64,000 bases of DNA from UBA1941 sp046329575 (GTDB lineage: Bacteria; Bacteroidota; Bacteroidia; Chitinophagales; LD1), in NCBI GenBank assembly GCA_046329575.1, contig JAXLUJ010000005.1, positions 62,001 through 126,000 on the forward strand, written 5' to 3'. The notes under the pieces are model-generated. The model was not told the origin of the DNA. It worked only from the letters and a program-made list of their open reading frames with translations, and did not search any database. Made by a program: the position numbers and the translations under genes. Shown here piece after piece: positions 25,763 through 34,104 of this stretch; position 1 is the stretch's first letter; each line of letters begins with the position of its first letter.

Positions 25763-26608
25763 ATGGCTGCTATTGAAGAGTTGAAAGGAATTTGCGCGCA
25801 GGTGCGCCGCGATATTTTACGGATGGTGCACGCCCCTCAAAGCGGCCACCCCGGCGGTTCGCTGGGCTGTACCGAATTTTTTGTGGCCTTGTATTTCGAA
25901 ATTATGAAGAACGACCCGAACTTCAATATGGACGGCAAGGGAGAGGATCTGTTCTTTCTCAGCAACGGCCATATTTCGCCGGTGTTTTACGCCACGCTGG
26001 CGCGCCGCGGATATTTTCCGGTTAGCGAACTGGCTACTTTTCGCAAACTCAATTCCCGTTTGCAAGGCCATCCAACCACTCATGAACATTTGCCCGGTGT
26101 TCGCATGGCATCGGGCTCGCTGGGCCAGGGCTTAAGTGTAGCGCTGGGTGCAGCTATGGCTAAAAAATTGAATGGCGACGACCGCCTGGTGTTCTCGCTT
26201 CATGGCGATGGCGAGCTCGACGAAGGCCAGATCTGGGAGGCGCTGCTTTTTGGTGCACATCATAAAGTAGATAATCTTATTGCCACTTGCGATTACAATG
26301 GCCAGCAGATTGACGGACCTACCGATAAGGTGTTGTCGCTTGGCGATCTTCACGCCAAGATCATTGCTTTTGGGTGGGAGGTGCTCACCATCGAAAAGGG
26401 TAATGACATCGAACAGGTTCTCGCCGGGTTGAAGATGGCTAAAATCCGCACCGGCAAAGGAAAGCCGGTGTTTGTGATTATGAAAACCGCGATGGGCGCC
26501 GGCATTGATTTTATGGAAGGAACACACAAATGGCATGGCGTAGCGCCAAACGATGAGCAGCTTAAAACGGCGCTGGCGCAATTGGCCGATACCGGGTTGG
26601 ATTATTGA
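25763..26608 (+). CDS. Transketolase, N-terminal (ThDP-binding) subunit
   Basis: 281-aa half-transketolase carrying the pyrophosphate-binding domain of the thiamine-diphosphate enzyme. Motifs: SGHPGGSLGCTEF near residue 29, LSNGHISPVFYATLARRG, GSLGQGLSVALGAAMAKK, HGDGELDEGQIWEALLFGAHHKVDNL (the GDGxx...N ThDP motif) and TAMGAGIDFMEGTHKWHG. Split transketolases are usual in several bacteria, with the C-terminal subunit gene immediately downstream. Here the next gene is an unrelated minus-strand gene, so the partner must be elsewhere. Confidence 0.93.
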   Translation: MAAIEELKGICAQVRRDILRMVHAPQSGHPGGSLGCTEFFVALYFEIMKNDPNFNMDGKGEDLFFLSNGHISPVFYATLARRGYFPVSELATFRKLNSRLQGHPTTHEHLPGVRMASGSLGQGLSVALGAAMAKKLNGDDRLVFSLHGDGELDEGQIWEALLFGAHHKVDNLIATCDYNGQQIDGPTDKVLSLGDLHAKIIAFGWEVLTIEKGNDIEQVLAGLKMAKIRTGKGKPVFVIMKTAMGAGIDFMEGTHKWHGVAPNDEQLKTALAQLADTGLDY

Positions 26609-26614
26609 GTGTTG

Positions 26615-28135
26615 CTAAATCTGGTGGTTTGCCGGCAAGTACTGTTGAGGAGTGAAAGTGAAGCTACCGTTGCAATGCCGATTGATCCAGTTAAAAAAAT
26701 TGTATGCAATAAAGGCTTGCCGTATATGAAAGTGGCCCGCAGATAGCTCATCTTCCAATTCCTTGCCGAAAGCAAAAAATAAAGCAGATGTGTTTTTTTT
26801 ACCAAAAGGTTGTTTAATCAGTTTTGAAAAAAAGCGAATAAAAGTGTTTTCAAAACGGTAATCCAGCCCCGGGTGTTTCCTGATATCGCTCTTTACCCTG
26901 GCAATAGCGGTGGAAATCAATTGCAATTCACCGGATTCATAATAAATGAGCCAAATAAAAATTTTCATGAAGTCACGGAGCTCGTTATGCCATTCCATCT
27001 TACTCATCAAAATATCATGGCAATATTTCCAGGCTTTTTTAAGATTGCCGATTTCAAAGAACAAACAGGCCAATGACCAACTTAGAAATATCCGATCTTC
27101 TTCCAGCATATGATCCACGGTTTTGGTTAAATGGGATTCGATTTCGCGAATGTTATCAGCATACTTTTCAAATTGACGAGCGCCTAAAATGAAATCAAGC
27201 ATTTTGATGTAGTATTTTGAATGGGTAATCAGATCATTCGGGAAATACGTTTCCATTACCGATTTTAACTCATTCAGATCGGCCTCCATCTCATTATATC
27301 GTTGCAACTTTTCGGTGTTCGCCATTGTGCTTAATAAAAAATTGCGGTAGTTTATCCAGTCGATAGGCGTTTTTTCTTTCACCAGATTAAATGCGGTGCG
27401 CATTTTTTTTTCATAGAAATCGGCAGTGGTATAATCTTCTAAAAGGTAATAGAGACCGCTAACCGCGGAGTTAAAAACGCAATACGACTGCAGATTCATC
27501 TTCGATTCGTCGAGTTGGCGTAATTCATGTTGCAGTAATTCCCGCGCACGCACTTTGTAGCTATCAGAGCGAGGAACAAACTGCCTGCGGTCAATAGCTT
27601 CTGCAAGACAATAGTATTCATAAGCTTCCGTGGCGGTTTCAATTTCTCCCGCTACGCGCTTTCCTTCCGTTCGAAGTGTATCTAGTTTGTCAAGCCAGTT
27701 GTCGAACATAGCCTGATAGAAAAGCGATTCATATTGCAGCAGCACCCCTCGGAAAAAAGGCTGATGATATCGATTGCACCATTCGATAAGTTCTTCCAGA
27801 ATTGGGGCGCCCTGATGAAACAATTGTTTCTTAAATAGAATGTGTGCAAAATCCAGTTTTCGGCGCATCCGAACTACGGCAATATCCTGTTCGTTCGATT
27901 GCAGAACTAACATGATTTTGTTCCACAGTTCATTTTTTCTTACCGACAAATTAGGAATCAACTTTCGCAATGGCTCATCGTTAAATTCCTTTTGCCGGCA
28001 GATGGCCTTATAAAGCTTAAGCAATGCGGAACTTCCACCTTTGGTATAAACAAAAACATGGTTTTCCACCAAACGTTTTTCTTTCGGTGTAAGGGCATGT
28101 ATAAGAGCGAACAGGTCGTTGTTGTTGTTTGACAT
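26615..28135 (-). CDS. Large helical protein of unknown function
   Basis: About 506 aa from ATG 28135 (longer start at 28174 possible). No signal peptide and no catalytic motif recognised. The sequence is almost entirely alpha-helical with TPR-like aromatic/alanine patterning (LLQYESLFYQAMFDNWLDKL, DRIFLSWSLACLFFEIGNLKKAWKYCHDIL). The N-terminus FALIHALTPKEKRLVENHVF and KLIPNLSVRKNELWNKIMLVLQ recall a set of uncharacterised Bacteroidota helical proteins. It shares overall layout with the 28681-30111 gene. Convergent with and 6 bp from the transketolase gene. Function unknown. Confidence 0.6.
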   Translation of the reverse strand: MSNNNNDLFALIHALTPKEKRLVENHVFVYTKGGSSALLKLYKAICRQKEFNDEPLRKLIPNLSVRKNELWNKIMLVLQSNEQDIAVVRMRRKLDFAHILFKKQLFHQGAPILEELIEWCNRYHQPFFRGVLLQYESLFYQAMFDNWLDKLDTLRTEGKRVAGEIETATEAYEYYCLAEAIDRRQFVPRSDSYKVRARELLQHELRQLDESKMNLQSYCVFNSAVSGLYYLLEDYTTADFYEKKMRTAFNLVKEKTPIDWINYRNFLLSTMANTEKLQRYNEMEADLNELKSVMETYFPNDLITHSKYYIKMLDFILGARQFEKYADNIREIESHLTKTVDHMLEEDRIFLSWSLACLFFEIGNLKKAWKYCHDILMSKMEWHNELRDFMKIFIWLIYYESGELQLISTAIARVKSDIRKHPGLDYRFENTFIRFFSKLIKQPFGKKNTSALFFAFGKELEDELSAGHFHIRQAFIAYNFFNWINRHCNGSFTFTPQQYLPANHQI

Positions 28136-28356
28136 AAAATTTAATCTTGAATAAAAACCAAAGCGAATTTTCATTGGTTCCTGAGCGCCTTCAGAACTAT
28201 TGGATTAGGTACTGAAATCTTTAGGTTGATATAAAATCCAAAAAACAAATAGCAGGCGGGTAGTGATATTTGTCTTGTTCTTCGCTGTAATTGATACTAG
28301 TTAAAGTCGGGCCCGGCGAGAACGGCAAAGGACGATTCATTAATAAAAACAAAATT

Positions 28357-28668
28357 ATGAAACGTCTGATTTTAACCTGCTGCCTGTTGGCGGCTCTGTT
28401 TTGCAATGCAAAAAAAGTTGAACCACGGAAAGCCGGTGGTGGCGGCACACTCGATATTGTAATCGAGGGTTGGGTTTTGATTACCACGGCGGATCCGGAT
28501 GACCAGATTGAGCTGATAGAAGTTTACGACAGCCATGAGCAGCTTGTGATGAAAGAGGCCTGCGGTTGTGGTAAGAGCTATCTATATCTGAACGGATTGT
28601 CATCGGGGAACTATTATGTGTATGTTCAGGAAGAAAAGGGTAGTGGTTCATTTACATTTAAGCTATGA
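28357..28668 (+). CDS. Small secreted protein of unknown function
   Basis: 103-aa protein with a clear signal peptide (MKRLILTCCLLAALFCNA). The mature part is a small beta domain: LDIVIEGWVLITTADPDD, LIEVYDSHEQLVMKE, then ACGCGKSYLYLNGLSSGNYYVYVQEEKGSGSFTFKL. The final strands (LSSGNYYVYVQ...GSFTF) resemble the end of T9SS sorting domains, but the protein is too short to be a typical cargo. Flanked on both sides by minus-strand helical-protein genes. Confidence 0.6.
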   Translation: MKRLILTCCLLAALFCNAKKVEPRKAGGGGTLDIVIEGWVLITTADPDDQIELIEVYDSHEQLVMKEACGCGKSYLYLNGLSSGNYYVYVQEEKGSGSFTFKL

Positions 28669-28670
28669 GC

Positions 28671-28696
28671 AATAAGGCGCCTACGGGCGCCTTATT
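28671..28696. terminator. Bidirectional hairpin terminator overlapping a stop codon
   Basis: Perfect 11-bp arms AATAAGGCGCC (28671-28681) and 28686-28696 with a 4-nt loop. The A/T-rich ends suit both strands. The last codons and TAG of the minus-strand gene lie inside the hairpin. Confidence 0.8.
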
Positions 28697-30111
28697 ATTT
28701 CGTTTAGAGCAGCCGCCAACAACCATTGTTTTCCGGGAAAATGAGCCTCTTGCTGCAATTGGTTTATGAACTTTTGTTTCGAGGCAGCACTTAACTTTAA
28801 GAGATGCCGGGAATAACCAATAAATGCCATACAGGGTTGGAAAGCCGGCAATAACGCCTTACGGTTGCGCGATAGATATTTTTCAAAAGCACTAAGAAAA
28901 TCGATCAGAATTCCGGCAGATATTTTTTGAGAATCGTACATACACATAAATTGCCAACGCCGTGAAATAACATTGAATACGGGCTCTTTTTTCACCGTAG
29001 CCAACTGGAAAAGAGGCAGTGCTTTTTCATATGCTTTTTGATGATAGCTCCACACCGCTTTTACGAAAGCAGTATTCGCATCTTTAACATCCGGAGGAAG
29101 AAGCGGCTGGTATCGATTGATAAATGCACTTATCCAACTATCAGAGCGGTGGCCGTCGAGCCCTAGTAATATGGCATTTCTAAAAGTGATTGGCTGTAGA
29201 TAACCTCCGTTTTCCGGCAGCATCCGATGTTCGGTTTTATAATCAATCCATTGCAAGTATTCAGCACCAAATTTTCTATCGCCACAATTATTCCAGTATA
29301 AACATACATTGATAATATAGCTGATTACCTCATGTCCGAAATTAATTTTGGCGGAATGGATCAGCGATTTAATACGCGAATTCAGTTTTTGGTAGTAGTA
29401 GCGGCAGGTGGTCACATCTTTTGCTGAAAGCGTTTTGTAAACCAAAATGAATGTGCTGACGTATTCATTCTTCAGAAGTTCTTCATCCGTTTCATATTGA
29501 ATAAGTAAATCGTCAAACCCTTTACAGGGAATTCCGAGAACCTGATTTCGGGAAATCAATTCGCATTGATAGCGGAGCATTTTTACCAGATAAAAAACTT
29601 CCAATGAGCGAATTAGCGGGTTAATATCGTTGTAAATGGTACGCTGTCGTTTCGATTCGAAACCGGAGAGTTGTTGTTCCAAAATCAGATGCTTTTCATA
29701 CAAATCATCAAATGTGGCGTACTTATTCAAGCTCATACGTGATAGCTTCTGACGCATCTGCGCATCAGCTAAGAGGTGCAAGCCCCTCGTTTTTAAACCC
29801 TTTATAAGAGCAAGGTCGAGTCCTTCTTGCTGCACTTGCTCCAACGCAATGAAGCGCTCGATGGCCTTATAGAGTTCGGTTCCGTATTTCGATTGAAGCG
29901 AAGTTGTGGACAAGGTTTTACTTACAGCGGAAATCTTTCTTGCAGATAATTTTTCTTCATCATACGGCAACGGTAGTGAATACAAGTAGCGCCACAGAAT
30001 TCGTGCAGGCGCTGATATTCCAAAGTAGGGCGATTCGATGAAATGGTTGAACCGACTACGTGATTTCGGTGAAAATTCAGTTAAAATGTCTGTAAGCTTC
30101 TGAAGATGCAC
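28681..30111 (-). CDS. Large helical protein of unknown function
   Basis: 476 aa, GTG start at 30111, no signal peptide. It is all-helical with TPR-like periodicity. The N-terminus LTDILTEFSPKSRSRFNHFIESPYFGIS matches, from memory, a widespread uncharacterised Bacteroidota family that begins with a 'SPYF' block. Other notable segments: LEQQLSGFESKRQRTIYND, YIINVCLYWNNCGDRKFG and FVKAVWSYHQKAYEKALPLFQLA. It shares architecture with the 26615-28135 gene and may be a distant paralogue. Stop codon lies in a terminator hairpin. Function unknown. Confidence 0.6.
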   Translation of the reverse strand: MHLQKLTDILTEFSPKSRSRFNHFIESPYFGISAPARILWRYLYSLPLPYDEEKLSARKISAVSKTLSTTSLQSKYGTELYKAIERFIALEQVQQEGLDLALIKGLKTRGLHLLADAQMRQKLSRMSLNKYATFDDLYEKHLILEQQLSGFESKRQRTIYNDINPLIRSLEVFYLVKMLRYQCELISRNQVLGIPCKGFDDLLIQYETDEELLKNEYVSTFILVYKTLSAKDVTTCRYYYQKLNSRIKSLIHSAKINFGHEVISYIINVCLYWNNCGDRKFGAEYLQWIDYKTEHRMLPENGGYLQPITFRNAILLGLDGHRSDSWISAFINRYQPLLPPDVKDANTAFVKAVWSYHQKAYEKALPLFQLATVKKEPVFNVISRRWQFMCMYDSQKISAGILIDFLSAFEKYLSRNRKALLPAFQPCMAFIGYSRHLLKLSAASKQKFINQLQQEAHFPGKQWLLAAALNEIIRRP

Positions 30112-30220
30112 GAGTCACATTTATCGATAAAAGTAAAAAGTATGTACGTAAAGAAAGCTGGTAAAAAGTAGAAAAACTTGTCTTTGTGCTTTGGTTTTTC
30201 ATTTGCGAGAATTACCGCGT

Positions 30221-31486
30221 ATGAAAAACTCCAACTCTTTTTCGAAGCCGCGCTTCGGTCCTTTTACTGCCATCGTTTTGGTGTGTGCTATACTGTTTTC
30301 GGGATGTAGAAAGGACGTAGTGCAAGAGGCCAGTTATGTTGAATACCTAAACGCGGAAGAGCTGGAAAATCTTGATAAAAGCCAAACGGTTACTAACCTT
30401 ACGGCCGATCATATCCTTTTGCCTAACGGACAGTCGGCCGAGGCATTTCTTTCTAATATGGATTCGGCTTATTACAGTGAATGGCATAAGACCGGAGGAA
30501 CCTTGTACGATAAAGTGGGACCTACCAATTCAAAAAATATTTTGATTGGAAGAATTTGCAATGCTGCCTACTATTATTGCAACAGAAGCCGGTTCAACTT
30601 TCCTGATGAAGGAGAAGGAAAGCCTGCGCAAAACGGTTTGGCATATGTATATGGCAGTAGAGATATTGACCAACGGCGAGTGGGTTATACTTCCCGATGT
30701 CGAGAATCGCTTTATGGGGTGGATTGTTCCGGCTTTGTGGATCTGATTTGCCGTACAGCCGGTTTTCATATTGGAAACCTCAAGGCCACCGATGAAATTA
30801 TTCCATCAAATATTGAAAGTGCGATTCACCGCGACATCCCCGAGTTGCGGAAATGCAAAGTAGAAGCTCTTGGCCAAATTCCTTCTTCTGAAATGCAATC
30901 TGGCGACTTTGTAGCCTGGATTCATCCGGGCAGTAAGACCTATCATCATATCGGGATGGTGGTTCGCGACGATCAAGGCAACTTGTTTGTATCAATGTCG
31001 AGCGGTGATCCGAATTATTCATGCAGCCAAAACAAAGCTTTGTCAAGAGGCCCTGTGATTAAAAATATTGATGACAAATATTGGTTCCGGAACAGCAATG
31101 AAAACTACACGGTTTGCAGGATCAATGCCGACCTTTCGGGAAACTGGGACTTTCACTTCCGCTGCTCCGGCAACACTTCTGATTTCATAGTACACCACCT
31201 CACCTTCCCAACCGCCTATTCCTCTGATTTCGTTTTGAGAAATGATTTCACCGATACCGATGGCTCACCTAATCGTGCAGTGTTTAATTTCAATTACAAT
31301 AGAGAAACTAATGTGTTGAGTTGTGTGTGTATTACCACCGATGGGTGGTTGCCCGATTTTGAAAGAAGGGATGAATTTTCGATAGTGCTTACCGACGATA
31401 ATATCGAATACTTCGACATGGCTAACCGATACATCCACAACGGTCAGGGCTGTATCACTGCTGTTAGTTTACGCAATCTTAATTAA
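30221..31486 (+). CDS. NlpC/P60-like lipoprotein
   Basis: 421-aa lipoprotein: lipobox ILFSGC with Cys29. A papain-like NlpC/P60-type domain spans about 100-285, with likely nucleophile Cys169 in YGVDCSGFVDLICR and His at 242/243 in YHHIGMVV, in the usual order Cys then His. NlpC/P60 enzymes cleave peptidoglycan stem peptides or related amide bonds. Residues about 305-421 form a separate beta domain starting LSGNWDFHFRCSG, which may be lipocalin-like. First gene of a tight four-gene run, so probably the catalytic member. The start at 30221 gives the signal peptide. Confidence 0.7.
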   Translation: MKNSNSFSKPRFGPFTAIVLVCAILFSGCRKDVVQEASYVEYLNAEELENLDKSQTVTNLTADHILLPNGQSAEAFLSNMDSAYYSEWHKTGGTLYDKVGPTNSKNILIGRICNAAYYYCNRSRFNFPDEGEGKPAQNGLAYVYGSRDIDQRRVGYTSRCRESLYGVDCSGFVDLICRTAGFHIGNLKATDEIIPSNIESAIHRDIPELRKCKVEALGQIPSSEMQSGDFVAWIHPGSKTYHHIGMVVRDDQGNLFVSMSSGDPNYSCSQNKALSRGPVIKNIDDKYWFRNSNENYTVCRINADLSGNWDFHFRCSGNTSDFIVHHLTFPTAYSSDFVLRNDFTDTDGSPNRAVFNFNYNRETNVLSCVCITTDGWLPDFERRDEFSIVLTDDNIEYFDMANRYIHNGQGCITAVSLRNLN

Positions 31487-31503
31487 TCCAATAAAAGTTT
31501 ACA

Positions 31504-32442
31504 ATGAAAAAAAACCTCCTAGTTATTGCTATGCTATTCCGGTTGGCGGTGATGGCACAATCTTATCCTGAGCCGGATTTCTCCGGTGTTCCCATGTGGT
31601 ACGATGCCAACGCTGGGATTCTGAAAAATCTCGAACGCCCTATAGTAAATATAGGAACTAGAGTTGCCGGAATGTATAAGGGCGAATCCTATGCATATAT
31701 AGCCGGAATGCATTCACCGGTAAAGTTTGATGTGAATAATCCCCCGGTAATTATTTTTAAGACACCCAATCCTACCGAAGACCCTTCTTCCTTACTTGTT
31801 CTGATGGCGCTTCAGGTTAACGATCATAAAAACCGGGAACAACGGGAGTATATTCTTGCTACCGGAGGAATCGCAGGATCTAAATCAAATCTGAAAACAA
31901 TTGCTGTAGATTTTAAAAAAATTATCCCGGGCGTATACAAAGTAATATTCCAGGATCCGCTTCCGGTTGGCGAGTATGTGTTTTCTGATCCCAGCAAAAA
32001 AGAAGGCAAAGCGTTTGCCTTTAGCGTCTTTGACCCCTCCGGTAAGAACTTAGGAAATACAGGCAGTAATGTAAACCCTGGCAATGTGCCTGCAAATACA
32101 ACAATGGCACCAACCGATGATGAAAAATGCGTCAGGTTTAAAAAAATGAAAACTGCCGGACTTGGACTTACCATTGGCGGCGGAGCAGGATTTCTAACCT
32201 CCGTTATTTTGTTAGCAGTAGGCAGTTCGTATTCATACGATAGTTATGGTTATTATTCCCGGAATAATTATGGCGCTTATGTTGCCGGAGCTATTCTGAT
32301 CACACCATCCATTCTTGCGGCTGGCGCCGGTGTGCCGTTGTTGATCATTGGATCAAGAAAGAGCCGCCAATACTGCGGCTCCACGGCAAATCTTGAATTT
32401 GTTACCCGAAATAAAAGTGCGGGAATAGCACTCAACTTTTGA
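31504..32442 (+). CDS. Secreted/membrane protein of unknown function
   Basis: 312 aa. Signal peptide MKKNLLVIAMLFRLAVMAQ, a beta-rich domain to about residue 185 (PVKFDVNNPPVIIFKTPNP, VIFQDPLPVGEYVFSDP), a low-complexity linker rich in Asn/Pro/Thr, then two transmembrane helices at about 213-236 and 254-280 joined by a Tyr/Ser-rich loop (SYSYDSYGYYSRNNYGAY). Not recognised as a named family. It lies 17 bp after the NlpC-like gene and 15 bp before the next, so it is almost certainly in the same operon. Confidence 0.65.
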   Translation: MKKNLLVIAMLFRLAVMAQSYPEPDFSGVPMWYDANAGILKNLERPIVNIGTRVAGMYKGESYAYIAGMHSPVKFDVNNPPVIIFKTPNPTEDPSSLLVLMALQVNDHKNREQREYILATGGIAGSKSNLKTIAVDFKKIIPGVYKVIFQDPLPVGEYVFSDPSKKEGKAFAFSVFDPSGKNLGNTGSNVNPGNVPANTTMAPTDDEKCVRFKKMKTAGLGLTIGGGAGFLTSVILLAVGSSYSYDSYGYYSRNNYGAYVAGAILITPSILAAGAGVPLLIIGSRKSRQYCGSTANLEFVTRNKSAGIALNF

Positions 32443-32457
32443 GCTTATAACTATAAA

Positions 32458-34104
32458 ATGAACAACCCGTTTTACGAATTTCTTAAGCCGTACATTTATT
32501 ACGCAGATAGCGGTAAGATATTCCGGCAACCTATGCAGTGGGTTTTTCGGGGTATTGCGTTCTGTTTCTTGCTTGCGCCCGTCGCTATGCTCTATGTCTT
32601 TTTCGATCAAAAATTCTTTGATATGGGCGGCACAGTGGTGTTTGCGTTTTTCCTTTTGTTGTTTGTAATTAGTTTGCTGTCGTGGTTATTGTTTCAGCTT
32701 TGGTGGTTGCGGGCAGAAACCATAAACGGGGTAAGCCGCGCACATGGCCGCTTTTTTATTATTCCTATAGTGTGCCATCTGTTTTTTACGGTGGCTGAAA
32801 CAGTTGCCTTCTGCATCACCGTTCTCGGTATAAGCAGTGGGATAATTATTTTGGTCGCAACAGCCTTGCGCAGTACCGAACAATTGAATGCTCTTCGCAG
32901 TTTAGGCTTTATAGCCGATTATGGCTGGCTTGTTCTGCTGTTGGCTCCGGCTACAGGCTTTGCCGTTTTACTTGCTGCCCGGTTTATTACCGAATGGATC
33001 TCAGTATTTGCAGAAATCGCGAATAATACGGCCTCGGCTGAATTGGCTCAGCCCGAAACGGTGCAGTTCAACTGGAAAGCATTGGGGGCAATCTTTCGCG
33101 GTTTTATCAATAAGTATGGAAAACCAATAGCTGCAGTAATAGCCGGAGTGGTGGCAATGTTTTGGATCTATTCGGCATTTTTTAAACCCGATCCACAACG
33201 CGACGCTAAAAAGCTGGCGCAACAAAAATGTGACTGCAACAATTCCCTGATGTTGAAACAAAAGGAAATGCTGCAACAAATCAACGGCAATTTTGACGAC
33301 TATCATTTTAAGAATGCTACTAATGCCGACCAGTTTTTCGATTCGATCAATAAAAATCTGATTGCCGATTTTCAGGAATGTGAAATACGTATCGAATCGG
33401 AGTATAAAGAGCGCCTCAGCTATTTTATGCAGAAAAATCTGGACGAGCCATTCCAACAGCAATATATCCTAAGCTCAAAAAATTGCGAGCACAACACCGA
33501 ACAACTCTCGGTCCTCACCAACGAATTCAATCAAAAAAAGCAGGCGTTGAAAACTAATGGACCGGAAACGGATCAAATCAAAAGAGATTTTCTGAACCAA
33601 AGTTTCCCGGATTTTGCCTACTTTAATAATAGCACCGAACAGTTTGTGGGCGAACCACAGGTGCTATCCACTTCAGTTCAATCCGAATTTACCGATTTGT
33701 TGATTTCGCTTAAGATTAGTGACAATAACAATCTTCAGAACCTGATCTTTTACTGCAAATACTACCGATTAGGAAATGCGCAATGGAAGATAGTAGAAAC
33801 TCACCCCATTTTCAGAGATGGCCTTGGTGAAACTGAACTGCTGGAAAACGGATTGCCTTTTTTGCTTAACGGTAAATGGCGGTTTGCCGAAAATACAGCA
33901 ACCTATACGTCAAACGGAACCTGGAGTACGAACTTTTCGGATGGTTCCTCGGGAAAGGGAACATGGGTGATTCGTAATGGATTGATCTCTCTAACGCTAA
34001 ACGGCCAGCCGTATGGTGAATTTAAACTTCAACACACTACAAAAAATCAGTTGTCACTTACAGCATCTGACGGAACTGTTTACACCGCACAAAAATCGAA
34101 TTGA
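32458..34104 (+). CDS. Polytopic membrane protein with C-terminal GxW beta domain
   Basis: 548 aa. About six transmembrane helices in the first 240 residues (e.g. VVFAFFLLLFVISLLSWLLF, LVLLLAPATGFAVLLAA, PIAAVIAGVVAMFWIYSAFF). A helical soluble region follows from about 245 to 375 with scattered cysteines (AQQKCDCNNSLML, DFQECEIRIESEYKERL, SSKNCEHNTEQL). The C-terminal beta domain begins near 460 (LLNGKWRFAENTATYTSNGTW, GTWVIRNGLISLTLNG), of a lipocalin-like/GxW type similar in outline to the end of the NlpC-like lipoprotein. Family not recognised. Third gene of the cassette. Confidence 0.65.
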   Translation: MNNPFYEFLKPYIYYADSGKIFRQPMQWVFRGIAFCFLLAPVAMLYVFFDQKFFDMGGTVVFAFFLLLFVISLLSWLLFQLWWLRAETINGVSRAHGRFFIIPIVCHLFFTVAETVAFCITVLGISSGIIILVATALRSTEQLNALRSLGFIADYGWLVLLLAPATGFAVLLAARFITEWISVFAEIANNTASAELAQPETVQFNWKALGAIFRGFINKYGKPIAAVIAGVVAMFWIYSAFFKPDPQRDAKKLAQQKCDCNNSLMLKQKEMLQQINGNFDDYHFKNATNADQFFDSINKNLIADFQECEIRIESEYKERLSYFMQKNLDEPFQQQYILSSKNCEHNTEQLSVLTNEFNQKKQALKTNGPETDQIKRDFLNQSFPDFAYFNNSTEQFVGEPQVLSTSVQSEFTDLLISLKISDNNNLQNLIFYCKYYRLGNAQWKIVETHPIFRDGLGETELLENGLPFLLNGKWRFAENTATYTSNGTWSTNFSDGSSGKGTWVIRNGLISLTLNGQPYGEFKLQHTTKNQLSLTASDGTVYTAQKSN

